Shown here piece by piece: positions 17,750 to 27,620 of a stretch of 64,000 bases of DNA. Origin of the DNA: Bacteroidota bacterium (lineage in GTDB: Bacteria; Bacteroidota; Rhodothermia; Balneolales; HLUCCA01); the NCBI GenBank assembly GCA_020832235.1, contig JAFIEZ010000003.1:1-64000 (forward strand). The letters are read 5' to 3'. Numbering within the stretch: the stretch's first letter is position 1; the number at the start of each line of letters is the position of its first letter. A program made the translations under genes and the position numbers. The notes beneath the pieces are model-generated. The model made no database searches and was not told where the DNA came from. It worked only from the letters and a program-made list of their open reading frames with translations.

Positions 17750-18310
17750 TTAATCCAGATTTTGCTTAGGGAAGGTGTTGCCAACAAAGCTTATGAAATT
17801 TCGAACCTGTGATCGCAAAAGTTTTTCCTGCAATTCAGCATGCAGTCCTTTATCGTCAGAGAATTGCTTGTGAAACTGTGCAATAAATACTCTTTCAGGG
17901 AATACATATGCATTGCGATAGCCTGCTACGTGCTGTGCTTGTTCCACGGCTCTTAAGGCTCCGAAACTTCCATTTGCCAAACCTACAAATGCAACAGGCA
18001 TGCCGGAAAACGACTCTGGAAAAGGAAGGTAGTCAATGAAAAGCTTAAAAATACCGGGAAAAGATCCGTTGTACTCGGGAATAACAAAGACAATGCCATC
18101 GTTATTCAAAATTGAATCGTTAAAAGCTTTAACCTCAGGAATATCTTTACCGTACTTCCCACCAATTACCTTTTCTATAGGGAAGTCCTGCAGACTGATA
18201 ACATCGGCCTTCGCGCCGTTTGATTCATATAGTGGTTTAAGATAGTTGGCAAATCGAAGGGTGTTGGAACCAGGTCGGTCTGTAGTGGCAACAATAGCAA
18301 TGCGTTTCAT
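17750..18310 (-). CDS. NADPH-dependent FMN reductase family flavoprotein
   Basis: 186 residues with a flavodoxin-like fold. The N-terminus 'IAIVATTDRPGSNTLRFANYL' is the FMN phosphate loop region. 'FVIPEYNGSFPGIFKLFIDYL' is the signature of the NADPH-dependent FMN reductase/ChrR-like family, followed by 'VGLANGSFGALRA'. Such enzymes reduce FMN, quinones or metals in the cytoplasm. The gene is first in a probable unit with crtY and blh. A link to carotenoid redox chemistry is possible but is inferred only from position. Confidence 0.82.
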   Translation of the reverse strand: MKRIAIVATTDRPGSNTLRFANYLKPLYESNGAKADVISLQDFPIEKVIGGKYGKDIPEVKAFNDSILNNDGIVFVIPEYNGSFPGIFKLFIDYLPFPESFSGMPVAFVGLANGSFGALRAVEQAQHVAGYRNAYVFPERVFIAQFHKQFSDDKGLHAELQEKLLRSQVRNFISFVGNTFPKQNLD

Positions 18311-18581
18311 TAAAATGGGTTTTGGAATAGTGCGGGTTTCATGTTACGCAAATGCCAACAGCTATGCATGGCATAAGGTTCCGTGAATAACTCCACAGAC
18401 TAGTCCAAATAGTCCTCATGTACTTTTTGTTAGTTAAAAAAAATTACCTAAATAAAAAGCGCTTTTCTGCCATAAACACATAAAATTATTAGGTTTATAT
18501 TTGTATATGATTAAAAAATAGTTGACAAATGATTTAAATAAGCTCAAATTTGTCGTGTTCACTTAAACTCAAAGGTCAATT
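18311..18581 (+). other. Divergent intergenic region, AT-rich upstream of the ammonium transporter
   Basis: 271 bases without a gene between the flavin reductase and the ammonium transporter. The half nearest the transporter is strongly AT-rich. It contains two Bacteroidota-like -7 boxes, TATATTTG at 18496-18503 and CAAATTTG at 18545-18552. No clear sigma-54 site was found. Confidence 0.5.
18522..18552 (+). promoter_or_regulatory. Predicted Bacteroidota-type promoter of the ammonium transporter gene
   Basis: A TTGACA-like -33 element at 18522-18527 lies 20 bases (counted from TTG) before CAAATTTG at 18545-18552. That box matches the -7 consensus TAnnTTTG at all but the first base. Start of transcription would fall about 20-25 bases ahead of the ATG at 18582. 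Confidence 0.4.
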
Positions 18582-20006
18582 ATGATAAAATACTTAAAAA
18601 CGTTAGTCGCCTTCGTGCTGCTTGTCTTTGCAGCACAGTATGTAACTGGTCAGGAAACTGAATTGGTTTCCGGAGAAATTCAGGTAATTGAAGTTTCTGT
18701 AATGGATGCAGCTCTGGAAGATGGAGCCGAACCAGCAGGCTATGCCACACTCGAAGAGTTTCAGGCATCGCCAGATTATGCTAAGTTCATGATTGATAAT
18801 CTCTGGATATTAATGGCTGCAGCATTGGTATTCATCATGCACCTGGGTTTTGCCACCGTGGAGAGCGGATTTACCCAGGCCAAAAACTCGGTGAATGTGA
18901 TTTACAAGAATGTGTTCATTCTCGCCACAGGAATCATTACCTATGCCATTGTTGGATTTCAGATCATGTATCCCGGTGATTTTAACGGGTTCTTCGGATT
19001 TGGTGGCTTTGGTATAGGCTACGACCCAACAGATCCTGTGGGAATGTTAACACCCGCTTACGGAGAAGAAATGACCATATGGAGTGATTTCATTTTTCAG
19101 GCCATGTTTGCCGCCACCGCTGCTACCATTGTATCAGGATGTGTAACAGGGCGAATTAAACTTCCTGCATTTATGATATTCGGAGCCTTGCTCGTTGCTA
19201 TTTCTTACCCAATTACGGGCAGCTGGCTATGGGGCGGAGGATGGTTAGATTCACTCGGGTTTTATGACTTTGCCGGATCTACCCTCGTTCATGCTGTAGG
19301 CGGATTTGCCGGACTGGCGTGCGTATTGCTCTTGGGTGCACGTGCAGGTAAATACGAAGATGGTAAAGTAAATACCATTCCCGGTCATAACATCCCACTG
19401 GCAACGGTTGGTATCTTCCTGCTATGGTTCGGATGGTTTGGGTTCAATGGTGGCTCCGTTCTCAGCGCTGATCCTGCCGGGGTATCGTTTGTATTCGTAA
19501 ACACAGCACTGGCTGCTGCTGCTGGTGCACTTGCTGCCATGGTAGCTACTTATGTAACCATGCACAAACTTGATGCACCCATGGCTTTGAACGGTATTCT
19601 TGCCGGACTCGTCGGTATTACAGCGGGCGCAGATGTTGTCTCACCTAATGCGGCGATGATGATTGGTTTGCTTGCCGGTGTGTTGGTCGTATTATCTATC
19701 ACGATGTTCGACAAACTTCGTATCGATGATCCGGTTGGCGCCATTTCCGTCCACGGTATTTGCGGGGTCTGGGGTACACTTGCGGTAGGAATTTTTGCCA
19801 CTGAGTTCAGTTTTGTTACGCAACTCATCGGTACGCTGTCCGTGGTAGGTTTTACATTCCTATTCTCGTTCATCGTATTTGCCATCCTCAAATTTACAAT
19901 GGGTGTACGTGTGAGTCCTGAAGTGGAACTTGGCGGTCTTGACCTTGAGGAGCATGGAAATAATGCATATCCAAGTTTTGCCGGTGTCGAACTATTGTCT
20001 AAGTAA
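18582..20006 (+). CDS. amt: Ammonium transporter (Amt/MEP/Rh family)
   Basis: 474 residues with an N-terminal signal peptide (1-23, ending 'QYVTG'), an acidic periplasmic lead (24-65) and eleven transmembrane segments. The twin-His pore is visible: 'STLVHAVGGFAGL' and 'GAISVHGICGVWGTL'. 'WFGWFGFNGGS' and 'DAPMALNGILAGLVGITAGAD' are standard Amt motifs. It conducts ammonium across the inner membrane and is often controlled by PII proteins; no glnB/glnK lies next to it here. The TorF-like porin gene follows 80 bases later, and the two probably share a transcript ending at the terminator at 20814. Confidence 0.93.
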   Translation: MIKYLKTLVAFVLLVFAAQYVTGQETELVSGEIQVIEVSVMDAALEDGAEPAGYATLEEFQASPDYAKFMIDNLWILMAAALVFIMHLGFATVESGFTQAKNSVNVIYKNVFILATGIITYAIVGFQIMYPGDFNGFFGFGGFGIGYDPTDPVGMLTPAYGEEMTIWSDFIFQAMFAATAATIVSGCVTGRIKLPAFMIFGALLVAISYPITGSWLWGGGWLDSLGFYDFAGSTLVHAVGGFAGLACVLLLGARAGKYEDGKVNTIPGHNIPLATVGIFLLWFGWFGFNGGSVLSADPAGVSFVFVNTALAAAAGALAAMVATYVTMHKLDAPMALNGILAGLVGITAGADVVSPNAAMMIGLLAGVLVVLSITMFDKLRIDDPVGAISVHGICGVWGTLAVGIFATEFSFVTQLIGTLSVVGFTFLFSFIVFAILKFTMGVRVSPEVELGGLDLEEHGNNAYPSFAGVELLSK

Positions 20007-20086
20007 AAGTAATTCGGGAGAGAGGTTGCCGTTGCCTCTCTCCACTTTTTAGGGGTCTGGTCGGTAAACAATTAAATAACAAGGTT

Positions 20087-20758
20087 ATGAAAACAAAACA
20101 ACGATTTGGTTTGGGACTGCTTGCGTTACTTACATTTGTAGCGTTGCCTGTTTATGCACAGGTTGATTTAGGGGTAGATATTAACAGCAGGTATGTGTGG
20201 AGGGGAACGGACTTTGGCTCATCACCATCCATTCAGCCTGAAATTAGTTATACCGTTGGGAATTTGACCATTGGTACATGGGCCGCATTCGCAACAAATG
20301 GAAACCCTGCCGGTAGTGAAATCGATTTCTTCGCATCCTACGAAATTGAAACAAAGGCTGGGAGCTTTGAGCTTATTGTTACGGATTACACCTTTCCAGA
20401 AGATCCATCCGGACAATACTTTTCAGTATCATCGCATTTCGTAGAGCTGGGTGTAGGATACTCCGGTACAGAAAGCCTGCCGCTTACCCTGTTTACTGGT
20501 GTGTTCGTAACCAACGACGATGATTACTCGATATACACCGAGCTTGGCTACAGTTTTTCGAATGTTGATTTATCGCTCGGTTTCACTCCTGGGGCCTCAG
20601 CCATGTATGGCACAAACAAAGCAGGAATTGTTTCAGCCGGGCTTGGAACTTCACGAGAGGTACAGCTCTCTGATTCTTTCAGTATCACACTAAGCGGACA
20701 GTTACTATTTAATCCCTATCAGGAGGACGCCTACTTCCTGTTTGGTTTCAGTTTCTGA
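20087..20758 (+). CDS. TorF-family putative porin
   Basis: 223 residues with a signal peptide (1-24, ending 'LPVYA') and a beta-barrel body that starts 'VDLGVDINSRYVWRGTDFG' and ends 'YFLFGFSF'. Both are hallmarks of the TorF/Gcw_chp family of outer-membrane proteins. Members are commonly encoded beside ammonium transporters, as here. The probable role is passage of a small nitrogen-containing solute across the outer membrane. That role is inferred from the neighbour. The start follows an AAGG ribosome-binding sequence. Confidence 0.78.
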   Translation: MKTKQRFGLGLLALLTFVALPVYAQVDLGVDINSRYVWRGTDFGSSPSIQPEISYTVGNLTIGTWAAFATNGNPAGSEIDFFASYEIETKAGSFELIVTDYTFPEDPSGQYFSVSSHFVELGVGYSGTESLPLTLFTGVFVTNDDDYSIYTELGYSFSNVDLSLGFTPGASAMYGTNKAGIVSAGLGTSREVQLSDSFSITLSGQLLFNPYQEDAYFLFGFSF

Positions 20759-20813
20759 TAAAGCGCACTTTTTTACTCTGGCGAAGACAGAGGCTGGTCG
20801 CAAGCCTCAACAT

Positions 20814-20849
20814 AAAGCCCCCTTGTTTGATCACTTGGGGGCTTTTTTT
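20814..20849 (+). terminator. Bidirectional terminator between the porin gene and rarA
   Basis: The perfect 9-bp arms aaagccccc (20814-20822) and gggggcttt (20837-20845) are followed by a T run on the plus strand. It lies between the converging porin gene and rarA. Confidence 0.8.
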
Positions 20850-22206
20850 ATTTGCCAAAAGCTTCTTTGATTTTCATGAGACGATCCCATAAAGCCTTTT
20901 CTCTGCCCTGATCTCCCGGGTTAAACCACCTCTTCTGTTCAATGTCATCAGGAAGGTATTGTTGTTTGACCCAGTGATAAGGATGATCATGCGGGTATTT
21001 GTATGCTTTTGATGGGTTTTCTTGTCCGGTATAGCGCGATTGTTTCCCGCTGGCTGTTCTATCTCGCAGATGAGGCGGCACCGATGCTGTACCTCTCGAC
21101 TTAACCTGCGAAACAACCTCGAATATGGCTTTTGTACTGTTACTTTTGGGCGCCATAGCCAGATAAATACAAGCATGGGCCAGAAAGTATAATCCCTCCG
21201 GCATGCCCGTTCTTTCAAAGGCATCCTGAGCCGATACCGTGAAACTAAGCGCAAACGAATCGGCCATGCCGACATCTTCGGAAGCAAAAATGAGCATACG
21301 ACGAAATATGAACATCGGGTCTTCGCCACCCTCCAGCATGGAAGCCATCCAATACAGGGCCGCATCCACATCAGAACCGCGTAATGATTTAATAAAGGCT
21401 GAGGCATAATGGTAGTGTTCATCGCCGGTTCCGTCGTACCGCACTACCCGTTTTTGTATGGATTCCTGTGCAATTTCGATGGTAATATGGCGGTCGCCGT
21501 CTGGTGTTGGTCCCAGCGTTCTGGTAGCCATATCCAGGGCATTTAAGGCATTGCGGATGTCGCCGGAGGCGTAAGAAGCGAAGTGTTCCAGAGCATCTTC
21601 ATCAATACGGACGTTGAAATGCCCCAGTCCCCGATCTTTGTCGTTGAGGGCACGTTGAAGCAACAGTTTGATGTCGTCTGTGGTGAAAGGCTCGAGTTCG
21701 AAAATCTGACAGCGAGACAGCAACGGTCCTACCAGCGAATAATATGGATTCTCGGTTGTAGCTCCTATGAGAGTGAGCAAGCCAGACTCTATATGGGGTA
21801 GAAGGGCATCTTGCTGGGCTTTATTCCAGCGATGGATTTCATCTACGAATAATATTGTCGGTCGATGGTGTAGCTTTTGGTGATGCTCGGCCTGAGCAAC
21901 AGCCGTTCGGAGCTCCTTAACGCCATCTAGCACGGCATTGAGCGTCATGAAACGGGCATCCATCTCTCGTGAAATAACCAGCGCAAGGGTTGTTTTGCCG
22001 CTGCTCGGAGGACCATGAAAAATCATGGATCCAATCATTTTACTTTCAACAGCCCGCCGAAGCAGCTTGCCGGGACCAAGCAAATGCTGCTGACCAACAT
22101 ACTCTTCCACATTTTGCGGACGCATGCGGGTTGCAAGAGGCTCAAAGGCGCCGCTTTGTCCTGTTCCGGATTCTGGAGTGGGGGATGGGTCGTCGAACAA
22201 ACTCAC
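20848..22206 (-). CDS. rarA: Replication-associated recombination protein A (AAA+ ATPase)
   Basis: 452 residues, the family's usual size. RarA/MgsA is a clamp-loader-like ATPase that acts at stalled replication forks. The N-terminus has '[23 protein letters not shown]'. Walker A is GPPSSGKT (65-72), where most members have GPPGTGKT. Walker B is '[10 protein letters not shown]' (118-127), and sensor 1 is '[11 protein letters not shown]'. The C-terminal part has '[14 protein letters not shown]' and '[18 protein letters not shown]', typical of RarA. The start is GTG and shares one base with the stop of the upstream carboxylase gene (TAGTG), so the genes are co-transcribed. Confidence 0.92.
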   Translation of the reverse strand: MSLFDDPSPTPESGTGQSGAFEPLATRMRPQNVEEYVGQQHLLGPGKLLRRAVESKMIGSMIFHGPPSSGKTTLALVISREMDARFMTLNAVLDGVKELRTAVAQAEHHQKLHHRPTILFVDEIHRWNKAQQDALLPHIESGLLTLIGATTENPYYSLVGPLLSRCQIFELEPFTTDDIKLLLQRALNDKDRGLGHFNVRIDEDALEHFASYASGDIRNALNALDMATRTLGPTPDGDRHITIEIAQESIQKRVVRYDGTGDEHYHYASAFIKSLRGSDVDAALYWMASMLEGGEDPMFIFRRMLIFASEDVGMADSFALSFTVSAQDAFERTGMPEGLYFLAHACIYLAMAPKSNSTKAIFEVVSQVKSRGTASVPPHLRDRTASGKQSRYTGQENPSKAYKYPHDHPYHWVKQQYLPDDIEQKRWFNPGDQGREKALWDRLMKIKEAFGK

Positions 22207-23756
22207 TACAGTGGTAGGTTATCGTGTTTTTTACGTGGTACGGTATCTACCTTATGTTGAATCACCTCCATAACCCGAATCAATTTCTTTCGTGTCTCAT
22301 GAGGATAGATCACTTCATCAACGTATCCATGTGCCGCAGCGCGGTAGGGATTTGCAAAGGCTTCTTCGTAGCTGGCTTCCAGTTCGGCTTGTTTAGCGGC
22401 AGGGTCATCTGCCTGGGCAATCTCCTTACGGAAAATGATTTCGACGGCACCTTTGGTTCCCATCACCGCAATTTCAGCGGTAGGCCAGGCTACGTTATAG
22501 TCGGCGCGGATGTGCTTAGAATTCATTACGTCATACGCTCCTCCGTAGGCTTTACGCGTGATAATGGTAACCTTTGGCACCGTAGCCTCACAGAATGCGT
22601 ATAGTAGCTTGGCGCCGTGTTTAATGATGCCTCCCCATTCCTGGTCGGTGCCGGGTAGAAATCCGGGAACATCTTCAAAAACAACCAAAGGAATGTTAAA
22701 TGCATCGCAAAATCGCACAAACCGAGCTCCTTTGATGGATGCGTTAATATCGAGACAGCCTGCCAAAGATAGGGGCTGGTTGGCCACAATGCCTACAGAG
22801 CGACCATCCAACCGGGCGAATCCAACGACAATATTTTCGGCATACTGCTCGTGTACTTCCATGAACGAATTGGCATCAACAATACCCTCAATTACATCTT
22901 TGATATCATACGGTTTATTGGCGTTATCGGGTACCAGCGAGTCGAGCGCTTCTGCTTTGGATGTCTCGGGTTCCGCCGGGCTGGCGGAAGGAGGTTTTTC
23001 CTCACAGTTCAATGGTAAATACGAGTACAGCCGTCTCAATTGCATCAGACATTCAGCATCATTATCACTCGTGAAATGGCACACTCCCGACTTGGTACTG
23101 TGTGCAGAGGCTCCTCCAAGGTCTTCGCTGCTGACTTCCTCATGGGTTACTGTTTTTACTACATTGGGACCGGTTACAAACATGAAACTGGTGTCCTGCA
23201 CCATAAAGATGAAATCCGTAATAGCAGGGGAGTACACCGCACCACCGGCGCAAGGACCCATTACCGCGCTGAGTTGTGGAATTACTCCAGAGGCCATGCT
23301 ATTTCGCCAGAATACCTCGGCATAACCCCCGAGCGAGACCACACCTTCCTGAATCCGCGCACCACCGGAGTCGTTTAGCCCAATCACAGGAATTCCGTTT
23401 TTTACAGCCAAATCCATAATCTTACATATTTTTTCGGCGTGGGTTTCCGACAGGGACCCTCCAAGGACGGTGAAATCCTGACTGTAAACATAAACCGGTC
23501 TTCCGTCGATTTTTCCAAAACCTGTCACTACGCCATCGCCGGGGAATTGCTGTTTATCCAACCCGAAATCTTTACTCCGATGCTGCACAAATGCTCCGAT
23601 TTCCTCAAAAGATCCCTTATCCAACAGGATGTTTATTCTCTCACGGGCGGTAAGTTTGCCACTATCATGTTGTTTTTTAACGCGCTCAGGACCGCCGCCC
23701 GCTTGCGATTTCATTCGCATTTCTTCGAGCGCATTGAATTTCTCTTGTAATGACAT
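22206..23756 (-). CDS. pccB: Propionyl-CoA-type acyl-CoA carboxylase, carboxyltransferase (beta) subunit
   Basis: 516 residues. It transfers carboxyl from carboxybiotin to an acyl-CoA, most likely propionyl-CoA, giving methylmalonyl-CoA. The two carboxyltransferase halves are complete: '[20 protein letters not shown]', the oxyanion/CoA motifs '[11 protein letters not shown]' and '[12 protein letters not shown]', and in the second half '[12 protein letters not shown]' and '[10 protein letters not shown]'. The biotin carboxylase and biotin carrier genes are not adjacent. A methylmalonyl-CoA decarboxylase alpha chain is an alternative, since the subunits are very similar. The gene sits between an unknown acidic protein and rarA. 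Confidence 0.85.
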   Translation of the reverse strand: MSLQEKFNALEEMRMKSQAGGGPERVKKQHDSGKLTARERINILLDKGSFEEIGAFVQHRSKDFGLDKQQFPGDGVVTGFGKIDGRPVYVYSQDFTVLGGSLSETHAEKICKIMDLAVKNGIPVIGLNDSGGARIQEGVVSLGGYAEVFWRNSMASGVIPQLSAVMGPCAGGAVYSPAITDFIFMVQDTSFMFVTGPNVVKTVTHEEVSSEDLGGASAHSTKSGVCHFTSDNDAECLMQLRRLYSYLPLNCEEKPPSASPAEPETSKAEALDSLVPDNANKPYDIKDVIEGIVDANSFMEVHEQYAENIVVGFARLDGRSVGIVANQPLSLAGCLDINASIKGARFVRFCDAFNIPLVVFEDVPGFLPGTDQEWGGIIKHGAKLLYAFCEATVPKVTIITRKAYGGAYDVMNSKHIRADYNVAWPTAEIAVMGTKGAVEIIFRKEIAQADDPAAKQAELEASYEEAFANPYRAAAHGYVDEVIYPHETRKKLIRVMEVIQHKVDTVPRKKHDNLPL

Positions 23757-23767
23757 AGGGATGTAAT

Positions 23768-25537
23768 TTATGCGTTTTTTTCTTCGAAATACTGCTGGAG
23801 GAGGTCTACAAACAATACAGCTTCACCTGAATACATATCAATTTCCAAGGGTATAAAAACCTCTCTGGTCAGGTATTGACCCGCCTGCCTCCAGTTCTCA
23901 TGCGTCGCAATGGTATTCAATGTTTGGTAAAAGTGTTTTGTATCTGCCTTGAAAAGCACATCCAATATGATATCTGCATGTGCATCCAGCCGGTTTACAA
24001 GTACTCTTGCTTCGGTGGTTAACACAGGGAAATCTGAAGATGGGGCACCAGGTCCCGTGTGATCAACTGAATCTCCTTCGGGCTCATACACAGTATCATC
24101 TGACTGATCTGCATTCAAAAATCGTTGCCAAATTGGCACAGAGTCGTTGTATTCTTCAGGATCCGTTTCTTCAGAAGCATCATCCTGGGATGTATCTGCA
24201 GTGCCGGTGGGGAAATCGTCGTCGGTTATTTCAGTTTGATGTGCGTAAGCTGCAAGGGGATCATTAGAAGTATCCTCGATATCATCATCATCATCCGGTA
24301 AATCGAAAGGGTTCTTATAATCCGACTGACTGCTCGGCTCGTCCTCTGGCTGAGCATAAGTGTTTAATATACTCTCCGTATTTTCACGATCAATCTGCTC
24401 AGAAGCAGAATCATCTAATGGTAAATTGAAAGGATTATCATATTCATCTTCAACGGAGTCTTCCTTTAACACTGGATCTGTTTGCGGGTCGTCTTCGCTG
24501 GCAAGGGAAGCAAAAAAGTCTTCGCCGGTACGTCTGTCGTTTGGGAGTAACTCATCTTCTGACTCACTATTGTTGTCAGTTGGATTTTCTTGGGACTGAA
24601 CAGAGGCAGCTTCCTCGTCGTGCGTAATGTCTGAAATGGCAGACGAGTGTTTCTGTTCTTCTGACACAGGTTCAACTTGCTCGACATGCTGATCAAATAT
24701 GGAAGTCTCTACACTCTCGCTATTGGGCTGGTCATATGCTGCGGCAGTAGTTTCCGGATTTTCTTTAATCGTATTTTTATCGCCTGTACTGAATGTGTCG
24801 GGCTCTTCGTCATCCCAGTTGAGGTCGGGCATGGATAAGTATTCAATGAGCCTGCTGCGGCTGAGTTCCTCGTCGGCATTATCTATACGATTGGCAATAT
24901 CAGCCAGTCCTTTGTCTGCAAAATAGCGTGAAATCAGCGCTGACGGAACTAAAGGTCCCATTAGAATGTAGCAAACGTCCAGGGCTTGAGCCCACTTTAG
25001 CGGGGAATATCCGGCTGCCAGATGCTGGTCAATTTGACGGATGATGTTGGCCGCCTTTAAGCGTTTTATACCCTGCATATTTCTGCGTTGCATATAACGG
25101 ATGATAGCATCAGCCAGGTGACCGTTAAGAACAATCCAGGGGCGGCGGGCATGCAGCTCCAGAATGGAAACCTCGTCTTCATTTCGAAACAGGGTATCGA
25201 GCACGTAGCGCTCGGGCTCTGCCAGAAGTTCAAGAATATCTTCTACCGCATTTTCAACCACCGATTGAAGATAGCTGTCGGGAATACGTGTTTCGGCATG
25301 GATAGCTTCCAGAAAATTATCCCATGCATCTTGAACCGGATCGGCCTGCATATCGGCCCAGTCGCTGTCTGGAAGGGTTACCGATTCGGCTAGATTTCGT
25401 TGGAGTTCTAGTTCGATACGTTTAACAACAAAATCAGGGAAGCCGGCATCCAGCAATTCTTGTGGGGTGTAGTGTAACTGCTGATCGGTTAAGCGTGTGA
25501 GCAGGCTGTGGGTAACGGAACGAATATATTGTTGCAT
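23768..25537 (-). CDS. Unknown cytoplasmic protein with long acidic linker
   Basis: 589 residues, no signal peptide or membrane helix, and no family recognised. Residues 1-240 are predicted helical ('[20 protein letters not shown]', '[11 protein letters not shown]'). Residues about 240-500 are low-complexity and rich in Asp, Glu, Ser and Thr. Inside lie two copies of a short motif, [11 protein letters not shown] (366-376) and [11 protein letters not shown] (407-417). Residues 500-589 form a second compact helical region. The layout suggests two folded ends joined by a flexible acidic tether, as in scaffold or partner-binding proteins. It is the first gene of a unit with pccB (11-base gap) and rarA. 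Confidence 0.6.
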   Translation of the reverse strand: MQQYIRSVTHSLLTRLTDQQLHYTPQELLDAGFPDFVVKRIELELQRNLAESVTLPDSDWADMQADPVQDAWDNFLEAIHAETRIPDSYLQSVVENAVEDILELLAEPERYVLDTLFRNEDEVSILELHARRPWIVLNGHLADAIIRYMQRRNMQGIKRLKAANIIRQIDQHLAAGYSPLKWAQALDVCYILMGPLVPSALISRYFADKGLADIANRIDNADEELSRSRLIEYLSMPDLNWDDEEPDTFSTGDKNTIKENPETTAAAYDQPNSESVETSIFDQHVEQVEPVSEEQKHSSAISDITHDEEAASVQSQENPTDNNSESEDELLPNDRRTGEDFFASLASEDDPQTDPVLKEDSVEDEYDNPFNLPLDDSASEQIDRENTESILNTYAQPEDEPSSQSDYKNPFDLPDDDDDIEDTSNDPLAAYAHQTEITDDDFPTGTADTSQDDASEETDPEEYNDSVPIWQRFLNADQSDDTVYEPEGDSVDHTGPGAPSSDFPVLTTEARVLVNRLDAHADIILDVLFKADTKHFYQTLNTIATHENWRQAGQYLTREVFIPLEIDMYSGEAVLFVDLLQQYFEEKNA

Positions 25538-25609
25538 AGTGTGATTTATTTTAGCTGAAATATAGGTTTAGCACACCCGCCAATCAAACGTAAAGGTGGC
25601 TAAAAAGAT

Positions 25610-25639
25610 TTTGCATTGCCCAACGATTCCGTACTTTTG
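25610..25639 (+). promoter_or_regulatory. Predicted promoter giving a leaderless transcript for the ABC ATPase
   Basis: TTTG at 25610-25613, an 18-base spacer and TACTTTTG at 25632-25639 match the Bacteroidota primary-sigma consensus (TTTG-N19-TAnnTTTG). The ATG at 25643 is only 3 bases beyond, so the transcript would start at or next to the start codon. Confidence 0.45.
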
Positions 25640-25642
25640 GTT

Positions 25643-26260
25643 ATGATTAAATTAACGGTTGCCGAACTTGGCAAACACTTCGGATTTCGATGGATCTTCC
25701 GCGACGTTTCCATCGCACAGGAGGGAGGAGTACTGGGTATTGCCGGACTCAATGGATCGGGGAAATCTACTCTCATGAGGTGTCTTGCATCGCTCAATGC
25801 CCCCGATCGTGGCAGGGTTACCTGGTATGATGATGCCATCGAGCTGAAACGTTCAATGCTTCGAGACGTTTCGGGCTATGCCGCGCCCTATGTGCAGCTG
25901 TATGGTGAACTGACATGCGCTGAGAATCTGGATTTTATTTTAACCTCGAGGGGTTTGGAAAATAATAGCGAGCGCATAACGTCTTTTATGCAGCGCGCCG
26001 GTATTTCAGCTAAACAGCACGCCTTGTATAAGTCACTATCCAGCGGACAACAGCAGCGATGTAAGCTGATTGCCTCTATGATTCACAAGCCACGCATCTT
26101 ATTTCTGGACGAACCTGGAACGAACCTGGATACACCAGGTATTCAATTTATCCGTGAGCTGGTGGATGAACGCCGCACGGCGGACTTTACCGTTATTGCG
26201 AGTAACGATTCCCGCGAACTGGATCTATGTGATTCTGTATTTACGATTTTAACAAATTAA
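25643..26260 (+). CDS. ABC transporter ATP-binding protein (CcmA-size, orphan)
   Basis: 205 residues from the ATG at 25643; an upstream in-frame TTG at 25616 lies inside the predicted promoter and is rejected. Walker A is GLNGSGKST (35-43), the ABC signature is 'LSSGQQQRCK', and Walker B is 'ILFLDEPGTNLD'. The short single-domain form resembles CcmA (haem export) or gliding/lipid-export ATPases. No membrane partner is adjacent, so the transported substrate is unknown. The next gene, an aminopeptidase, starts 2 bases after the stop, suggesting one transcript. Confidence 0.82.
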   Translation: MIKLTVAELGKHFGFRWIFRDVSIAQEGGVLGIAGLNGSGKSTLMRCLASLNAPDRGRVTWYDDAIELKRSMLRDVSGYAAPYVQLYGELTCAENLDFILTSRGLENNSERITSFMQRAGISAKQHALYKSLSSGQQQRCKLIASMIHKPRILFLDEPGTNLDTPGIQFIRELVDERRTADFTVIASNDSRELDLCDSVFTILTN

Positions 26261-26262
26261 AC

Positions 26263-27381
26263 ATGTACGCTGCTATGTATTCAACCAACGAAAAAAATCT
26301 GGCCAAAAAAATTCTGAATTACAGTGTGGAACTCAAAGCCGGTGAAAATGTGATGCTGCAGCTTGTAGGGTTAAATGGTGTAGGCCTGCTACGAGCAATG
26401 GTAGAGGAAGCCCGGCGATTGCAGGCACATCCTTTTGTTGATATTACAGATACGGAAATACAGCGTATGCTGGTAAGCAGCGGAGATATGGCTTTTTGGG
26501 AGCGACAGGCAACGGTTGATCAATTACCACTGATGAAGCAGATGGACGCCTATGTTGGTATTCGTGCTACCCAAAATATTTACGAAAGCTCTCAGGTGAG
26601 TGCCGATGCCAATAAGGCTTATGCAAAAGGCTTACTGGAACCTGTTCACTTCGAAGAGCGGGTGAATAATACACGCTGGTGCATTATGCGTTATCCGTCG
26701 GAAGCATTCGCTATGAACGCGAAAATGCCAACCCACGCATTTGAATCATTTTTCTATCAGGCCTGTCTGCTAGACTATGCCCGTCTTGCAGAGGCAATGA
26801 AACCACTGGAGGAGCGACTGCGGCAAACGCGGGAAGTGCACCTACAGGGCAACGGTACAGATATTCGTTTCTCGGTTGAGGGTCAGAACTGGATACCTTG
26901 CACCGGTAAGCGGAATATTCCTGATGGTGAGTTATTCTCTTCTCCCATTCTGGAAAGCGTAAACGGACATATTCGGTATGCACCCTCGGTGTATCAGGGG
27001 AAACCCTTTGAGTTTGTAGAGCTTCATGTAGAGCATGGTGTTGTGGTCAATTTTGATTCTTCGAACAACAAAGCTCTTGAGGAAATACTATCTACCGATA
27101 AGGGGGCGAGCCGGTTCGGGGAATTCAGTTTTGGCACCAATCCCATCATTGAACGCCCGATGTACGATATTCTCTTTGATGAGAAAATATATGGTTCTAA
27201 TCACCTTACCCTTGGAAAGGATTATGAAATCGCCGCAAATGGGAATGACAGCTCCATTCACTGGGACCTTGTGTGTATCGGTCCTGATGTTTACCTGGAC
27301 GGTCAGCTGGTAAGGAAGGGAAGACTATTCGTAACGGAAGATCTCGCGGTTTTGAATCCGGAGAATTTGCTAAAATCGTAG
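26263..27381 (+). CDS. M29-family metallo-aminopeptidase
   Basis: 372 residues (an ATG at 26275 could be the start instead). It shows the M29 thermophilic aminopeptidase pattern. The metal-ligand and active-site stretches are 'GKRNIPDGELFSSPI' (Glu ligand region), 'ELHVEHGVVV', 'FGEFSFGTNPII' and 'DEKIYGSNHLTLGKDY' with 'NDSSIHWDLV' (His and Asp ligands). The enzymes release N-terminal residues from peptides in the cytoplasm using a two-metal centre. It follows the orphan ABC ATPase with a 2-base gap. A functional tie between them is not evident. Confidence 0.88.
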   Translation: MYAAMYSTNEKNLAKKILNYSVELKAGENVMLQLVGLNGVGLLRAMVEEARRLQAHPFVDITDTEIQRMLVSSGDMAFWERQATVDQLPLMKQMDAYVGIRATQNIYESSQVSADANKAYAKGLLEPVHFEERVNNTRWCIMRYPSEAFAMNAKMPTHAFESFFYQACLLDYARLAEAMKPLEERLRQTREVHLQGNGTDIRFSVEGQNWIPCTGKRNIPDGELFSSPILESVNGHIRYAPSVYQGKPFEFVELHVEHGVVVNFDSSNNKALEEILSTDKGASRFGEFSFGTNPIIERPMYDILFDEKIYGSNHLTLGKDYEIAANGNDSSIHWDLVCIGPDVYLDGQLVRKGRLFVTEDLAVLNPENLLKS

Positions 27382-27424
27382 TGGTAATTGTGATTTACCG
27401 TTTATTATATTAGATTCTTACGAT

Positions 27425-27620
27425 GAGACAATAAGGTCTCCAATTTCATCCAAAATAGATAGGTAACGCGCCTAGGAGTCACACCCGCAAATGGCGCAGC
27501 AAGAGTGCACAGTGATGTGCAGTACAAAAATGTCAGGTTATTAAACTGACACGGCCGCGTTGTATAAAACCGTGGGTTTTCTATAACGTGCTGAAACCAT
27601 TGTTTTCGTAAGAAAACGGG
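27425..27620 (+). ncRNA. Candidate structured 5' leader RNA (unknown class)
   Basis: The 262-base gap before the T9SS gene at 27644 holds six consecutive stems: 27425-27429 with 27436-27440; 27468-27472 with 27493-27497; 27506-27510 with 27517-27521; 27531-27536 with 27546-27551; a long imperfect hairpin at 27558-27588 whose core is 27566-27571 with 27575-27580; and gttttc-GTAA-gaaaac at 27602-27617, which closes with a GNRA-type tetraloop. The last stem ends 17 bases before an AGAGGA ribosome-binding site. No known riboswitch consensus was recognised. A regulatory leader is inferred from the density of pairing. Confidence 0.4.

Noticed and set aside
22558-23325. 255-residue frame opposite pccB
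   Set aside because: It is antisense to conserved carboxyltransferase motifs; the composition is that of a reverse-frame shadow.
25643-26260. ABC ATPase as a definite CcmA haem exporter
   Set aside because: Size and motifs fit, but there is no ccmB, ccmC or other cytochrome maturation gene beside it.
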